64,000 bases of DNA from positions 372,001-436,000 of the forward strand of contig OZ242212.1 in the NCBI GenBank assembly GCA_965206355.1, given 5' to 3'. Numbering within the stretch: position 1 is the first letter of the stretch; the number at the start of each line of letters is the position of its first letter. A model generated the notes under the pieces. It was not told the origin of the DNA, made no database searches, and worked only from the letters and a program-made list of their open reading frames with translations. This document shows, piece by piece, positions 27,668-36,711 of this stretch. The position numbers were made by a program, and so were the translations under genes. This stretch comes from Spongiihabitans sp965206355. GTDB lineage: Bacteria; Pseudomonadota; Gammaproteobacteria; Arenicellales; Poriferihabitantaceae.

Positions 27668-28133
27668 GTTAGAAGTAAATAGAACTGTTCGCTTTGGTAA
27701 CGCCGATGATGGAGCATAAGGAGGTAGTCCGTAGCAGAATCACCCGCGGGAAAGTTGCGAAGATTAAGTCATGCAACCTGCCTGTTTTCTTTGTTGTGCT
27801 GAATCCATTTACCCGTAGCCGTATATCGCTCTAATCGACGCGAGCCATGATAAATGGCGATTGTTCCGTCCAAGCGCTTAACTACCTTCAGCTTGGCTTT
27901 GAGGTAATGGTAGCGATGTTGATCTTGTGGTAATTGCCAATGTAATCGTTCAAACGGAACACAACTATCTTTACCGACCATGCGTTCATAGCGCTCGCAT
28001 AGATGATCATCTCAATCGATGCCCATAAGTGGCACAAAAGCACGGCCTGGTTCATAAGTGCCCCCAAAATCGGAAGCATAAACTGGACAGGTTACGTACT
28101 AATTAATAAAACAGATAATTTACTCGTAACACA
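27668..28133 (-). mobile_element. Degenerate transposase remnant, copy 1
   Basis: The minus strand ends in an open stretch (27769-27981) reading FERLHWQLPQDQHRYHYLKA, then KLKVVKRLDGTIAIYHGSRR and YTATGKWIQHNKENRQVA. This resembles the C-terminal part of DDE transposases of the ISNCY/IS1202 type; that assignment is from memory. The 5' part is missing or broken. Nearly the same sequence occurs inverted at 39882-40400. No terminal inverted repeats are identifiable. Confidence 0.6.
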
Positions 28134-28137
28134 CTTT

Positions 28138-28149
28138 GAGACCTTTGCA
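28138..28149 (+). repeat. Isolated MITE end (GAGACCTTTGCA)
   Basis: Twelve bases match the MITE terminus, followed by unrelated sequence. No partner end or target duplication was found here. It lies 5 bp from the transposase remnant and could be a relic or coincidence. Confidence 0.35.
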
Positions 28150-28152
28150 TAA

Positions 28153-28326
28153 TTATTGGAAGAGCGGATTACAAGACGGAAACTCCTCGACATAAAGCGC
28201 CGTTGCTTCTTGTAAATTCATCAGTGCTTCTTCTATAGATTCGCCTTGAGTATGCGTTCCCGTTTCCGGGTTCATGGCAATGAATTCGCCTTCGGTTGTG
28301 GGCGTTAATATCGCTGTTAATTGCAC
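28153..28326 (-). CDS. Orphan HicB-like antitoxin / HicB_like domain protein
   Basis: A small single-domain protein of about 57 residues reading VQLTAILTPTTEGEFIAMNP then ETGTHTQGESIEEALMNLQE and ATALYVEEF. This is the HicB-type partial RNase H fold, which usually neutralises a HicA mRNA interferase. No HicA-like gene is adjacent. A GTG at 28326 gives the expected N-terminus. An ATG only exists further upstream (28374) inside MITE copy 5, so that insertion lies within about 25 bp of the start and may have removed the native promoter. It is probably a leftover. Confidence 0.6.
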   Translation of the reverse strand: MQLTAILTPTTEGEFIAMNPETGTHTQGESIEEALMNLQEATALYVEEFPSCNPLFQ

Positions 28327-28352
28327 CAAATATATCTCAGTAAATAATCTTA

Positions 28353-28514
28353 GAGACCTTTGCACGAAAGCCATTTCACCTGCATGCTGCGTCGCCTAAA
28401 AGCGCCTACTGTTGGTAAAATCGTACTCAATCGGTCATTTATAAGCATAAACTCCCTCATTCCGTGCGTTTTTGCCTGGCCTAAAAGCGAAATCATCTTC
28501 CGTGCAAAGGTCTC
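28353..28514 (+). mobile_element. MITE copy 5 (long form, 162 bp)
   Basis: Ends GAGACCTTTGCACG and CGTGCAAAGGTCTC. Perfect 5-bp duplication TCTTA at 28348-28352 and 28515-28519. It is inserted between the DUF1285 gene stop (34 bp away) and the HicB-like gene. Confidence 0.93.
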
Positions 28515-28548
28515 TCTTAAATTATGCTGTCACGCTGTGGTCGTTGGT

Positions 28549-29142
28549 TTATGCCAAAACCGTTCCGAAAGGAAAAAACGTACCCGCACTGAAAACCCCG
28601 ACCGTATTGGCAACATCACTTTGCACAGGAGCAGGTTGTAATAACTCGGCTAACTGGTAGAAAACAGCGCGGGTGATTTTGGCCTTTAGACCGCTTCGTA
28701 CCATAATATAGGGTACAGACTCAGCGGTTTTTGGATTGGTTATGACGGTTAGCGGATGGCTATGATCGGCTAAAACCACTTCGTCCATATTGGTACGGAA
28801 ATATAATTTTTGCCCGTTATTTTCTGTATCATTTTCTGTACCATTCCCCTTGTCATTGTTTTGGACTTGATTCATTTCCATTGCCATAAACGGCACATCA
28901 TTGACCTGAATTCTATATTTGATTGGTGGCGTTACCAGAAAATATTGATCGTCTTCAAGCCGTAATACTGATGAAAACAATTTAACCATACGCTGCCGTT
29001 GAATGGGCGACCCCTGATAAAACCATGCACCGTTTGTAGCGATTAGAATATCAATATCAATGGTTTTTGGCGGATGCCATTTATCGACTGGTGCAACTTC
29101 AAAGGCGTGCAGTTGCGCAAACAAGGTCTGCAAATCTGACAT
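28549..29142 (-). CDS. DUF1285 domain-containing protein
   Basis: Conserved proteobacterial protein of unknown function. The family pattern is clear: APVDKWHPPKTIDIDILIA, GAWFYQGSPIQRQRMVKLFS, DQYFLVTPPIKYRIQVNDVP, then a C-terminal VPYIMVRSGLKAKITRAVFY and GTFFPFG. An Asn-rich insertion (NNDKGNGTENDTENN, about residues 93-107) is not usual for the family. It is just downstream of hrcA on the same strand (41 bp). Confidence 0.82.
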   Translation of the reverse strand: MSDLQTLFAQLHAFEVAPVDKWHPPKTIDIDILIATNGAWFYQGSPIQRQRMVKLFSSVLRLEDDQYFLVTPPIKYRIQVNDVPFMAMEMNQVQNNDKGNGTENDTENNGQKLYFRTNMDEVVLADHSHPLTVITNPKTAESVPYIMVRSGLKAKITRAVFYQLAELLQPAPVQSDVANTVGVFSAGTFFPFGTVLA

Positions 29143-29183
29143 AAATCAGTTGCCGTCAGGCACGAATAGTCGATGGCTGAATG

Positions 29184-30245
29184 TTACTTCAGGCTGTTAC
29201 AACTTAATGCGCTACCTAGCAATTTTGCGGTAACGTCAACGGCAGAAATCACTTCGTCATACTGCATACGGGTCGGACCAATAACACCAAGTACGCCGAC
29301 TTTTTTATGATCGACCTCATAGGGCGTAGAGATGACGCTGCAATCTCTAAACAGTTCATAGCCAGATTCTTCGCCGATAAAGATATTCACCCCTTCTGTA
29401 AACATGCTTTTTTGCAACAAGTCAAACAATACTTGCTTGGTTTTGAAGGTATCAAATAATTGTCGTAATTTATCAAGTTCCGAGAATTCCGGAATGGACA
29501 ATAAATTATTTTCGCCACTGACCACCACATTTTCACTGACCTGTGTGTCTTCATTATCAAACAGTTGACCGGCCATTTTCATAGCGGTACGCATTTCTCG
29601 GTGCATATTTTTATGATCTTGTTTCAAATGGGAAAATAGTTGTTCTCTTACGCCATGTAGCGATTTAGCGCTGTATTTGGCGTTAAAAAAGTTTGCCGCT
29701 TCAATCAATTCCGATTCGGAATATTCGCGGTGCGCCAACAGCACTTTATTCTGCACCTGCCCGTCGTCAGTGATGAGAATGGCCAGCACCCGACTTTCCG
29801 ACAAACTCAGAAATTCAATCTGGCGAATTTGCACATGGCTATTGCTTGGCGTTGCCACAATACCGGCAAAAGAGGTGATTTGAGAAAGCATTTCCGTTGC
29901 GCTGGTTAAAATACTCGATTGATCAGAAATGCCATTAAACTTTTCGGTCATTTGTCCTATGGATTGCTTACCCATAGAGCCGACCTTCAATAAGCTATTG
30001 ATAAAAAACCGGTATCCTTTGACCGTAGGGACACGACCCGCCGAGGTATGTGGGGCACGAATCAAACCGTACTCCTCAAGATCGACCATGACGTTACGAA
30101 TGGTTGCCGGGCTGAATGTCAAATCGGTCTTTTTTGCCAAGGTACGAGAACCCACCGGCGTACCGCTGTCAACATAGCAGCGAATCAACCCTTTTAAGAC
30201 AGATTGAGCGCGTTCGCTGATGTCAAAATTTTCGATTTCAGGCAT
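29184..30245 (-). CDS. hrcA: Heat-inducible transcription repressor HrcA
   Basis: Represses chaperone operons by binding CIRCE operators; GroEL assists its folding, giving feedback. The 353-residue protein has an N-terminal winged helix (SERAQSVLKGLIRCYVDSG, TFSPATIRNVMVDLEEYG, HTSAGRVPTVKGYRFFI). The GAF-like central domain and C-terminal VGVLGVIGPTRMQYDEVI are typical. Its likely target, the CIRCE element before groES, lies 6.7 kb away. It is divergent from nadK. Confidence 0.96.
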   Translation of the reverse strand: MPEIENFDISERAQSVLKGLIRCYVDSGTPVGSRTLAKKTDLTFSPATIRNVMVDLEEYGLIRAPHTSAGRVPTVKGYRFFINSLLKVGSMGKQSIGQMTEKFNGISDQSSILTSATEMLSQITSFAGIVATPSNSHVQIRQIEFLSLSESRVLAILITDDGQVQNKVLLAHREYSESELIEAANFFNAKYSAKSLHGVREQLFSHLKQDHKNMHREMRTAMKMAGQLFDNEDTQVSENVVVSGENNLLSIPEFSELDKLRQLFDTFKTKQVLFDLLQKSMFTEGVNIFIGEESGYELFRDCSVISTPYEVDHKKVGVLGVIGPTRMQYDEVISAVDVTAKLLGSALSCNSLK

Positions 30246-30383
30246 AGAGCTAGTGTATAAAGCAACAAAAAAATGTAATCGTCAGTTGCCCGGCGAATCA
30301 GTAATTAACATGACGGAACGCTACCAATCTAACCACCACTCTGTCAAGCTCAATATAAGGCACCGTAAATCAAATTACTGATG

Positions 30384-30389
30384 TATAAT
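30384..30389 (+). promoter_or_regulatory. Possible -10 box of the nadK promoter
   Basis: A perfect TATAAT lies 24 bp before the nadK start in the hrcA-nadK intergenic region. No good -35 is seen at 16-18 bp, so support is limited. Confidence 0.28.
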
Positions 30390-30412
30390 GTCGGTTTAAG
30401 CTCCTGTGCTGT

Positions 30413-31279
30413 ATGGTGAAAATTACGAAAGTCGGTCTGTTCGGGAAATTTAACGACAGTAGTGTTGCCGAGACTATCGCTGCGGTTAAATCCGTTCTTG
30501 AAAACAAAAGTCTGTCCGTGTTGCTCGGCAACACGACTTCTGCGGACATTGAGGGAGTCCGAATTAACGATCACAACTGCTCGCTGGAAGAGGCGATTGA
30601 TTTGGCTATTGTGGTTGGCGGGGACGGCACTATGCTCAGCGTGGCGCGAGCATTATCCGACCACGGCATCCCTACCATCGGGGTCAATCTCGGTCGTTTG
30701 GGATTTCTTACCGATATCGCGCTTTCCGACCTCGATGCCAGTATGTCGTCAATTTTGCGTGGTGATTGTGCCATTGAATGCCGCACCATGTTGCAATGTC
30801 AGGTAACCCGAAATGACGCAATAGTTTGTTCTGGAATCTCACTGAACGATATCGTTATATCAAAAGGCAATACCGGCAGGTTAATTGAGTTTAAGATCTG
30901 GGTTAATGGTCAATTTGTCAGTCAGCCAAGAAGCGATGGTCTGATTCTGGCAACCCCGACCGGATCAACCGCTTATGCCCTGTCTGCCGGCGGCCCTATC
31001 ATCTACCCGAATCTTCCCGTCATCAGTATGTCGCCTATTTGCCCGCATACTTTAAGCAATCGCCCAATCATTCTGAACGAAAATGATGAGATAAAAATTA
31101 CCGAATTGAATGCGCAGGAAGCTCCCGCAAATCTGGCATTTGACGGCGTGATTACCGCCCAGCTAAACGGCGATGAAACAATCGTCATAAAACGCGCTGC
31201 CAAGAAACTGAAAATGATGCGGATTTCAGGCTTCAATTATTTTGAGACCTTACATTCAAAACTCGGTTGGAATGGCTAA
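30413..31279 (+). CDS. nadK: NAD kinase
   Basis: ATP-dependent phosphorylation of NAD to NADP. The 288-residue protein has the GGDGTML active-site motif, the NLGRLGFLTDI segment and the NAD-binding PTGSTAYALSAGGPIIYP. Length and motif order match the bacterial family. It starts the plus-strand run nadK-recN-acetyltransferase-bamE, a common gammaproteobacterial order. Confidence 0.96.
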   Translation: MVKITKVGLFGKFNDSSVAETIAAVKSVLENKSLSVLLGNTTSADIEGVRINDHNCSLEEAIDLAIVVGGDGTMLSVARALSDHGIPTIGVNLGRLGFLTDIALSDLDASMSSILRGDCAIECRTMLQCQVTRNDAIVCSGISLNDIVISKGNTGRLIEFKIWVNGQFVSQPRSDGLILATPTGSTAYALSAGGPIIYPNLPVISMSPICPHTLSNRPIILNENDEIKITELNAQEAPANLAFDGVITAQLNGDETIVIKRAAKKLKMMRISGFNYFETLHSKLGWNG

Positions 31280-31333
31280 AGGGCGCTGCATCACTGCCCT
31301 TTTCTGCGATGCTGGCTCAATGAGGCGCTACTG

Positions 31334-32998
31334 ATGATTGATTGGCTGGAAATCAAACAATTTGTTATTGCCGATCATATCGAACTTGAGTTTGATAGTC
31401 GTTTTACGACCGTTACTGGCGAAACTGGTTCCGGAAAGTCGCTAATTGTTGATGCCATCAGTATCTTACTCGGGCATCGTTCCGATAATAGCTATATCCG
31501 TCATCAGCACAACGTCGCTGAAATTCAGGCGAGTTTTGATTTGCCACCCGACCACCCCGGCCTGCATTGGATGAAACAACACGGTATGGCGAACGATAAC
31601 GCCTGCATACTGCGGCGGGTTATTCGGCGCGATAAATCGAGTAAAGGCTATATCAATGCTCATGCCGTCACCGTGTCGCAATTACGCGATCTGGGCAAAA
31701 ACATTGTCGATATCCACGGTCAAAACGAGCACCATTCTTTACTGAAAAAACCAATGCAACAACGGCTGCTGGACGGTGCTGCTGGCAATCTTGAGCTACT
31801 TGCCGAACTGGGGAATTGCTATCAGACAATCAATAATATCCGCACACAAATTGACCAGATCAATGACCAAAATCATATCGCACAGGAACGTGCAGACTTG
31901 CTCAAGTTTCAAGTTGAGGAATTAAATGAGCTTGCCCCCCAAGCCGATGAATGGTTCTCTCTGGAAAAAAAACACAAGCGACTCAATCATCAGCAAGAAC
32001 TGGCGACGGGCACCCGAACGGTGGCAGAAATTCTTTATCAAACCGATGAGAGTAATTTAAGCCGTCAATTGATTCAATGCGGTGTGCAACTTGAACAGCT
32101 TTCCCAATTTGACGACCGCTTAAAATTGATCGCAAGCATGATTGATGAAGCGCAGCTCAACATTGAAGAAGCTGCCAACCAACTGCGCCCTTTCTATCAA
32201 GACAATGAAATTGATGCACAAGAAATTGAGAGAGTCGAAGCGCGTTTTTCGCTCTACCACAACCTGGCAAGAAAACACAGATTGCTACCACAACTACTCG
32301 CTGATCATCTTCAATCTATGCAACACGAGCTGGCGGGACTGAAAGATCCGCAACGTCAACTACAGCATCTCAATACGCTGCTGGAAACCGAGTCGGCAAC
32401 GTATCAGCGTATTGCAACCAAAATCAGTGCCCATCGAAAGAAATCAAGCCGGCGCCTTGCCGATCAAGTAACGATATTGATGCAGGAGCTGGGTATGAAA
32501 GGTGGCTCATTTGACATTCAGCTTATCGCTGTTGAGAACGGCAGCTACACCCGATTCGGTAACGAGAGCGTGGAATTCGTTGTTACTGCCAATCCCGGTC
32601 AACCTCTCCATCCTCTGAGCAAAGCAGCATCCGGCGGAGAATTATCCCGAATTTCATTGGCGATTCAAGTTGTACTGTCGAATAAAACGCAGGTGTCAAC
32701 ACTGATATTTGATGAGGTGGATGTCGGCATTGGCGGTGAAATCGCAAACGTGGTCGGTCAGAAATTAAAAGAGTTGGGGAAATCCAATCAGGTTATCTGT
32801 ATCACCCATCTTTCTCAGGTCGCCGCTAAAGGTGATTACCATTTTAGCGTTTCCAAGCAAGGTGACAAACAAGTAACCGCCCGGGTAATCAAATTAAATG
32901 CCGAACAACGGATAGCAGAAATTGCCCGTATGACGGGGGGCGAAAAAATCACCGAACAGTCATTGGCACATGCCCGACAGATGCTCGAATCAGCATGA
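31334..32998 (+). CDS. recN: DNA repair protein RecN
   Basis: SMC-like ATPase acting early in double-strand break repair. The 554-residue protein has Walker A GETGSGKSLIVDAI near residue 31, a long coiled-coil middle (about 150-370), the ABC signature ASGGELSRISLAIQ and Walker B LIFDEVDVGIGG. The final ITHLSQVAAKGDYHF is typical. Its stop overlaps the next gene's start by 4 bp. Confidence 0.96.
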   Translation: MIDWLEIKQFVIADHIELEFDSRFTTVTGETGSGKSLIVDAISILLGHRSDNSYIRHQHNVAEIQASFDLPPDHPGLHWMKQHGMANDNACILRRVIRRDKSSKGYINAHAVTVSQLRDLGKNIVDIHGQNEHHSLLKKPMQQRLLDGAAGNLELLAELGNCYQTINNIRTQIDQINDQNHIAQERADLLKFQVEELNELAPQADEWFSLEKKHKRLNHQQELATGTRTVAEILYQTDESNLSRQLIQCGVQLEQLSQFDDRLKLIASMIDEAQLNIEEAANQLRPFYQDNEIDAQEIERVEARFSLYHNLARKHRLLPQLLADHLQSMQHELAGLKDPQRQLQHLNTLLETESATYQRIATKISAHRKKSSRRLADQVTILMQELGMKGGSFDIQLIAVENGSYTRFGNESVEFVVTANPGQPLHPLSKAASGGELSRISLAIQVVLSNKTQVSTLIFDEVDVGIGGEIANVVGQKLKELGKSNQVICITHLSQVAAKGDYHFSVSKQGDKQVTARVIKLNAEQRIAEIARMTGGEKITEQSLAHARQMLESA

Positions 32999-33477
32999 CT
33001 GCCAGCACCGCCAACGGTAATTATAAAATCAGACGCGCCCGACTGCAGGATGTGCCTGAGCTTTATGCGTTGCTAAAACATTATAGCGATAAAGGCATAT
33101 TGTTGCCGCGACCACAAAGCGATATCTATAGCTCGCTACGGGATTTTTATGTGGCAGAATACGACAGCAAAATAGTTGCCTGTGCGGCATTGCTTATTTA
33201 TACCCAAGAACTCGGAGAAATCCGCAGTTTGGCCGTTGCTCCCGCATATATGAAATCGGGTCTCGGTCATCAAATGGTACGGCGACTTGAACAAGATGCA
33301 AGGCGCATCGGTCTGGTCAAGTTGATGGCATTAACTTATGTGGTGAGTTTTTTCGAGCAACTGGGCTTCAAGGTGGTGGAAATGCGTGAATTACCGGAAA
33401 AAGTCTGGGGGGCATGTATAAATTGTCACAAGTTCCAAAATTGTGATGAAATAGCCGTGTTAAAATATATTGATTGA
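32995..33477 (+). CDS. GNAT-family N-acetyltransferase, ArgA-like short form
   Basis: Single-domain GNAT enzyme of 160 residues. The acetyl-CoA site is LAVAPAYMKSGLGHQMVRRL (RSLAVxPxxxxxGxG pattern). The C-terminal FFEQLGFKVVEMRELPEKVW, then CINCHKFQNCDEIAVL, matches the short N-acetylglutamate synthase-like enzymes that carry a CxxC...CDE tail. Arginine synthesis is therefore likely, but substrate is not proven. It overlaps recN by 4 bp. Confidence 0.75.
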   Translation: MTASTANGNYKIRRARLQDVPELYALLKHYSDKGILLPRPQSDIYSSLRDFYVAEYDSKIVACAALLIYTQELGEIRSLAVAPAYMKSGLGHQMVRRLEQDARRIGLVKLMALTYVVSFFEQLGFKVVEMRELPEKVWGACINCHKFQNCDEIAVLKYID

Positions 33478-33521
33478 TAAGTTGCGAATTACGAATTATG
33501 AATTGCCCATTACAAAAATCC

Positions 33522-33902
33522 ATGCCAAGTTTAGGCGGGCATTTTACGCGGTCGAATTTTATACTCAAGAGCATTGTTATTTGTATGCTATTAGCATTCG
33601 GTGGATGTAATATTGTTTACAAAACGGATGTGCAACAAGGCAATGATGTTACCACACAGATGGTCGCAAAATTAGAAATCGGCATGAGCAAGCGGGAGGT
33701 CATCCTCATCGCCGGCTCGCCACTTATCACCGACCCGTTCCATAAAGACAGATGGGATTATTACTACTCCAAACGCAACGGTAAAACCGGCGAAACAGTG
33801 CAACACACCGCATCCTTGAAATTCACCGATGATTTATTAAGCGAAATAACCAGCTCCTTTAGCGATGCCGATGCCAATCCATCTATCAATCCCTCTCGTT
33901 GA
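33522..33902 (+). CDS. bamE: Outer membrane assembly lipoprotein BamE
   Basis: Small lipoprotein of the BAM complex that inserts outer-membrane proteins. A lipoprotein signal with lipobox LAFGGC is followed by the BamE core KLEIGMSKREVILIAGSPLI and WDYYYS, and a C-terminal strand LKFTDDLLSEI. I chose the ATG at 33522. The upstream extension to 33474 encodes part of a short dispersed repeat (AATTACGAATTATGAATT) and is probably not translated. bepA in this window also serves outer-membrane assembly. Confidence 0.85.
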   Translation: MPSLGGHFTRSNFILKSIVICMLLAFGGCNIVYKTDVQQGNDVTTQMVAKLEIGMSKREVILIAGSPLITDPFHKDRWDYYYSKRNGKTGETVQHTASLKFTDDLLSEITSSFSDADANPSINPSR

Positions 33903-33942
33903 GAAAAGTACATCAAAGATGAGAATAGAGGCTAATAGCGGA

Positions 33943-34557
33943 TTAATATGGGTTGATGGTGGCTGCTAACGATGCCACATAAATCTTTTTAGTGATAGTG
34001 AGTATGTCCTGTTTGCTATCGGTGAGCATGTTTTGTATATCCTGCTTGGTCAATGATTCGACCGCTCTGTCTGTGCCGTCTGATATGATTTTCACGAAAA
34101 ACGCATTATCCAGTAAACCCCGCTCGGACAATACCGCAGTCATTCCCGCCGCTTCCATATCATAGACCGCATCACCATGATAGGTTGTCTGCGGAGATTC
34201 CACAGTATGTATATGTGCGACCGGCAGATTCATATCCAACCCTGAATTCATACCCGCACTGAGCGTCCATACTTTGGCACTGGATTGACAGCGAACCGTT
34301 TGCGCCAGCACCAGTTCGCCGATCTGCCGCCCGGCACTACCCGCTATGCCAAAATTCAACCAATATGCCGATGTATTTTGTCGCAGGAAATAATCGGTCA
34401 ACAGCACCGCATTCGCACAACCCATTCCACTGATACCAAGCCGAACATCACGACCAGAAAAAATGGAATAGCCTTCCGATGACGATTGTGGTTTTAGCGC
34501 AAGCCCCTCAATAATCGGCACGGCTTCTGCTTTCAAAGCGGTAATGATGTTTAACAT
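33943..34557 (-). CDS. Nucleoside phosphorylase / MTAN-family protein
   Basis: A member of the PNP/UDP family that includes MTA/SAH nucleosidase and hopanoid-associated phosphorylase. The 204-residue protein shows the start MLNIITALKAEAVPII, the central LNFGIAGSAG ribose-binding loop, VYDMEAAGMTAVL with the conserved glutamate, and KIISDGTD with the catalytic aspartate. It is shorter than typical MTAN (about 230). Substrate is uncertain. It overlaps the start of the glycosyltransferase gene by 7 bp. Confidence 0.7.
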   Translation of the reverse strand: MLNIITALKAEAVPIIEGLALKPQSSSEGYSIFSGRDVRLGISGMGCANAVLLTDYFLRQNTSAYWLNFGIAGSAGRQIGELVLAQTVRCQSSAKVWTLSAGMNSGLDMNLPVAHIHTVESPQTTYHGDAVYDMEAAGMTAVLSERGLLDNAFFVKIISDGTDRAVESLTKQDIQNMLTDSKQDILTITKKIYVASLAATINPY

Positions 34558-35426
34558 GACATATCAGCCCAATGGGCATACAATGCCTGATAATGCCTCA
34601 GATCGGTGGTGTTTTTTCTTTTTTCAAACCCCTTAATCAGGATTGTCAGCTTGTGTAACAACATCTTCAACGCACATTGTCGGTAATGTGCACTCAAATC
34701 ATGATGCTCAAGCAACTTAATGATGGCCGACACCCTGAACCGATCCATCCCCCAATACTTGCGCGATAACTGATCCGCATGTCCGCCATATTTAATAAGT
34801 AGTGGTTCGGCAACCAGCAACACCGAGACCTGCGAAAACAGCCTTAACCATAAATCATAATCTTCACAGACCGGCAGTGATTCATCAAACAATCCAACGC
34901 TTTCCAACAAGGTTTTTTTAACCAGCACCGACGAAGGAGAAACACAACACAACGGCAGACACTGCTCGAAAATCCAACCATCCGGCTTGGCATGTTTATT
35001 CATCGGATTAACACGTTTGCCATTGCGAATCCATATCTCATCGGTATGGCAAATCTCAAAACCAGGTGCGAGGGTTGATGACTGCGACGATGACTGGCTG
35101 AGTGCCGCAACCTGACGGGTCAGTTTGTGTTGACACCATTCATCATCGGAATCTAACAATGCAATCCAGTCACCCGTAGCACATTGAACGCCGATATTCC
35201 GCGCACGGCTCACGCCGCGATGTTGCGTCTGATTAGGCTGAGTAATGAGTTCAACGTCAGCAAATTGCTGGCGGATACGGGCAACGGTATGGTCGGTTGA
35301 AGCATCATCAACCACAATCAGCTGATGCACCGTATAACTTTGATCAAATACCGACTGAATCGCCCGCGCAACCCAATGCACACGATTGAATGTCGGTATG
35401 ACGACGCTTATTTTCATGTTGGACAT
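34551..35426 (-). CDS. Family 2 glycosyltransferase
   Basis: GT-A fold transferase using a nucleotide-sugar donor. The N-terminus is ISVVIPTFNRVHWVARAIQS, then LIVVDDASTDHT. The metal-binding acidic motif is in LLDSDDEW. SRARNIGVQCATGDW and an EDYDLWLRL acceptor-side motif are typical. The acceptor could be lipopolysaccharide or another glycolipid; nothing nearby identifies it. It lies upstream of the phosphorylase gene with a 7-bp overlap. Confidence 0.85.
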   Translation of the reverse strand: MSNMKISVVIPTFNRVHWVARAIQSVFDQSYTVHQLIVVDDASTDHTVARIRQQFADVELITQPNQTQHRGVSRARNIGVQCATGDWIALLDSDDEWCQHKLTRQVAALSQSSSQSSTLAPGFEICHTDEIWIRNGKRVNPMNKHAKPDGWIFEQCLPLCCVSPSSVLVKKTLLESVGLFDESLPVCEDYDLWLRLFSQVSVLLVAEPLLIKYGGHADQLSRKYWGMDRFRVSAIIKLLEHHDLSAHYRQCALKMLLHKLTILIKGFEKRKNTTDLRHYQALYAHWADMSC

Positions 35427-35547
35427 GCCCGCACCCGCGGGTCAGATGATTGACATAACCAGGCGGGAGAAGAAAACAGCCCTAACCTGGTCTCTTCTAA
35501 AAACCACCTATCAGCCCCGATTCGGATGAACGGGAGCGACAGTAGCA

Positions 35548-36525
35548 TTACAGCAGTTGTGCGACGGCTTGTTTTTCCTCGCTAAGTTCCCGTTCCGTTA
35601 ACTGCATCCGCTGACGACTGAAATCACTGATTTCAAGTCCTTGGACAATTTCATATTGACCGTTCTGACAAGTGACCGGAAACGAATACATTAACCCCGC
35701 TTCAATACCGTAACTGCCATCCGCAGGAATCGCCATACTTACCCAATCGCCCGCCGCAGTTCCCAACGTCCAATCACGCATATGGTCAATTGCCGACGAA
35801 GCTGCCGATGCCGCGCTAGATGCGCCACGCGCTTTTATGATAGCAGTGCCGCGCTGTTGTACGGTCGGAATAAAAACATCTTCCAACCAAACTTGCTCAA
35901 GCTGATCGCCAACCGCATTGCCATCAAGCAGAGCATGAGAAATATCGGGATATTGGGTTGCTGAGTGATTACCCCAGATGATCATTCGACTGATTCGTTG
36001 CTGATGACCACCCAGTTTTTCTGCCAGTTGAGACTTGGCGCGATTGTGATCCAGTCGCGTCATCGCCGTAAACTGTGCGCTGTCTAAGTCTGGCGCACTG
36101 GCGGCAGCAATCAATGCGTTGCTATTCGCCGGATTACCCACCACCAACACTTTGACAGCCCTTGAAGCATGCTCATTAAGCGCTTTCCCCTGCACCGAGA
36201 ATATTTTGCCGTTACTCTTTAACAATTCGCTACGTGCCATATCTGCACTACGGGGTTTTGAACCAACCAGCATCGCATAATCCGCTGCATTAAAAACAAC
36301 ATCCGCATCATCCGTTGCCACAACATCTGTCAGTAATGGAAAGGCGCAGTCATTGAGTTCCATAATAACACCTTCAAGGGCATTCATCGCTGCTGGGATT
36401 TCCAAAAGCTGCAATACAATCGGTTGATCTTTACCCAGCATATCGCCAGCGGCGATTCTAAACAACAAGGCATAAGCAATGTTACCCGCGGCGCCTGTTA
36501 CCGCAACTCTGACAGGAGTTTTCAT
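35548..36525 (-). CDS. mdh: Malate dehydrogenase
   Basis: NAD-dependent malate/oxaloacetate interconversion in the TCA cycle. The start at 36525 (MKTPVRVAVTGAAGNIAYAL) is supported by a GAGG about 7 bp upstream; the frame is open to 36537. The NAD motif is TGAAGNIAYALLFRIAAG. VVGNPANSNALI, TRLDHNRAKSQLA and the catalytic histidine in IIWGNHSATQYPDI identify the cytosolic-type enzyme of about 326 residues, distinct from the E. coli type. Confidence 0.95.
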   Translation of the reverse strand: MKTPVRVAVTGAAGNIAYALLFRIAAGDMLGKDQPIVLQLLEIPAAMNALEGVIMELNDCAFPLLTDVVATDDADVVFNAADYAMLVGSKPRSADMARSELLKSNGKIFSVQGKALNEHASRAVKVLVVGNPANSNALIAAASAPDLDSAQFTAMTRLDHNRAKSQLAEKLGGHQQRISRMIIWGNHSATQYPDISHALLDGNAVGDQLEQVWLEDVFIPTVQQRGTAIIKARGASSAASAASSAIDHMRDWTLGTAAGDWVSMAIPADGSYGIEAGLMYSFPVTCQNGQYEIVQGLEISDFSRQRMQLTERELSEEKQAVAQLL

Positions 36526-36711
36526 ACGATACCTCAAAATGTGTGTGGGCGGTAATTATAGCAGGGAACGAGGAAGAGGGTATAACGGCTCATGGCGAGA
36601 CGAATACTGGCAATGATGCCAAAGCAGAAGCGTATCGCTAGTCCATTATTTTGCGGATAGTCGGCCGATTATTCTGACAGGTTAATTGATAAAGCTGCGG
36701 ATGCCGCTTGT

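Noticed and set aside
30413..33902. nadK-recN-bamE region as a defence island
   Set aside because: All members are housekeeping genes in a common order; no defence domains apart from the type III locus elsewhere.
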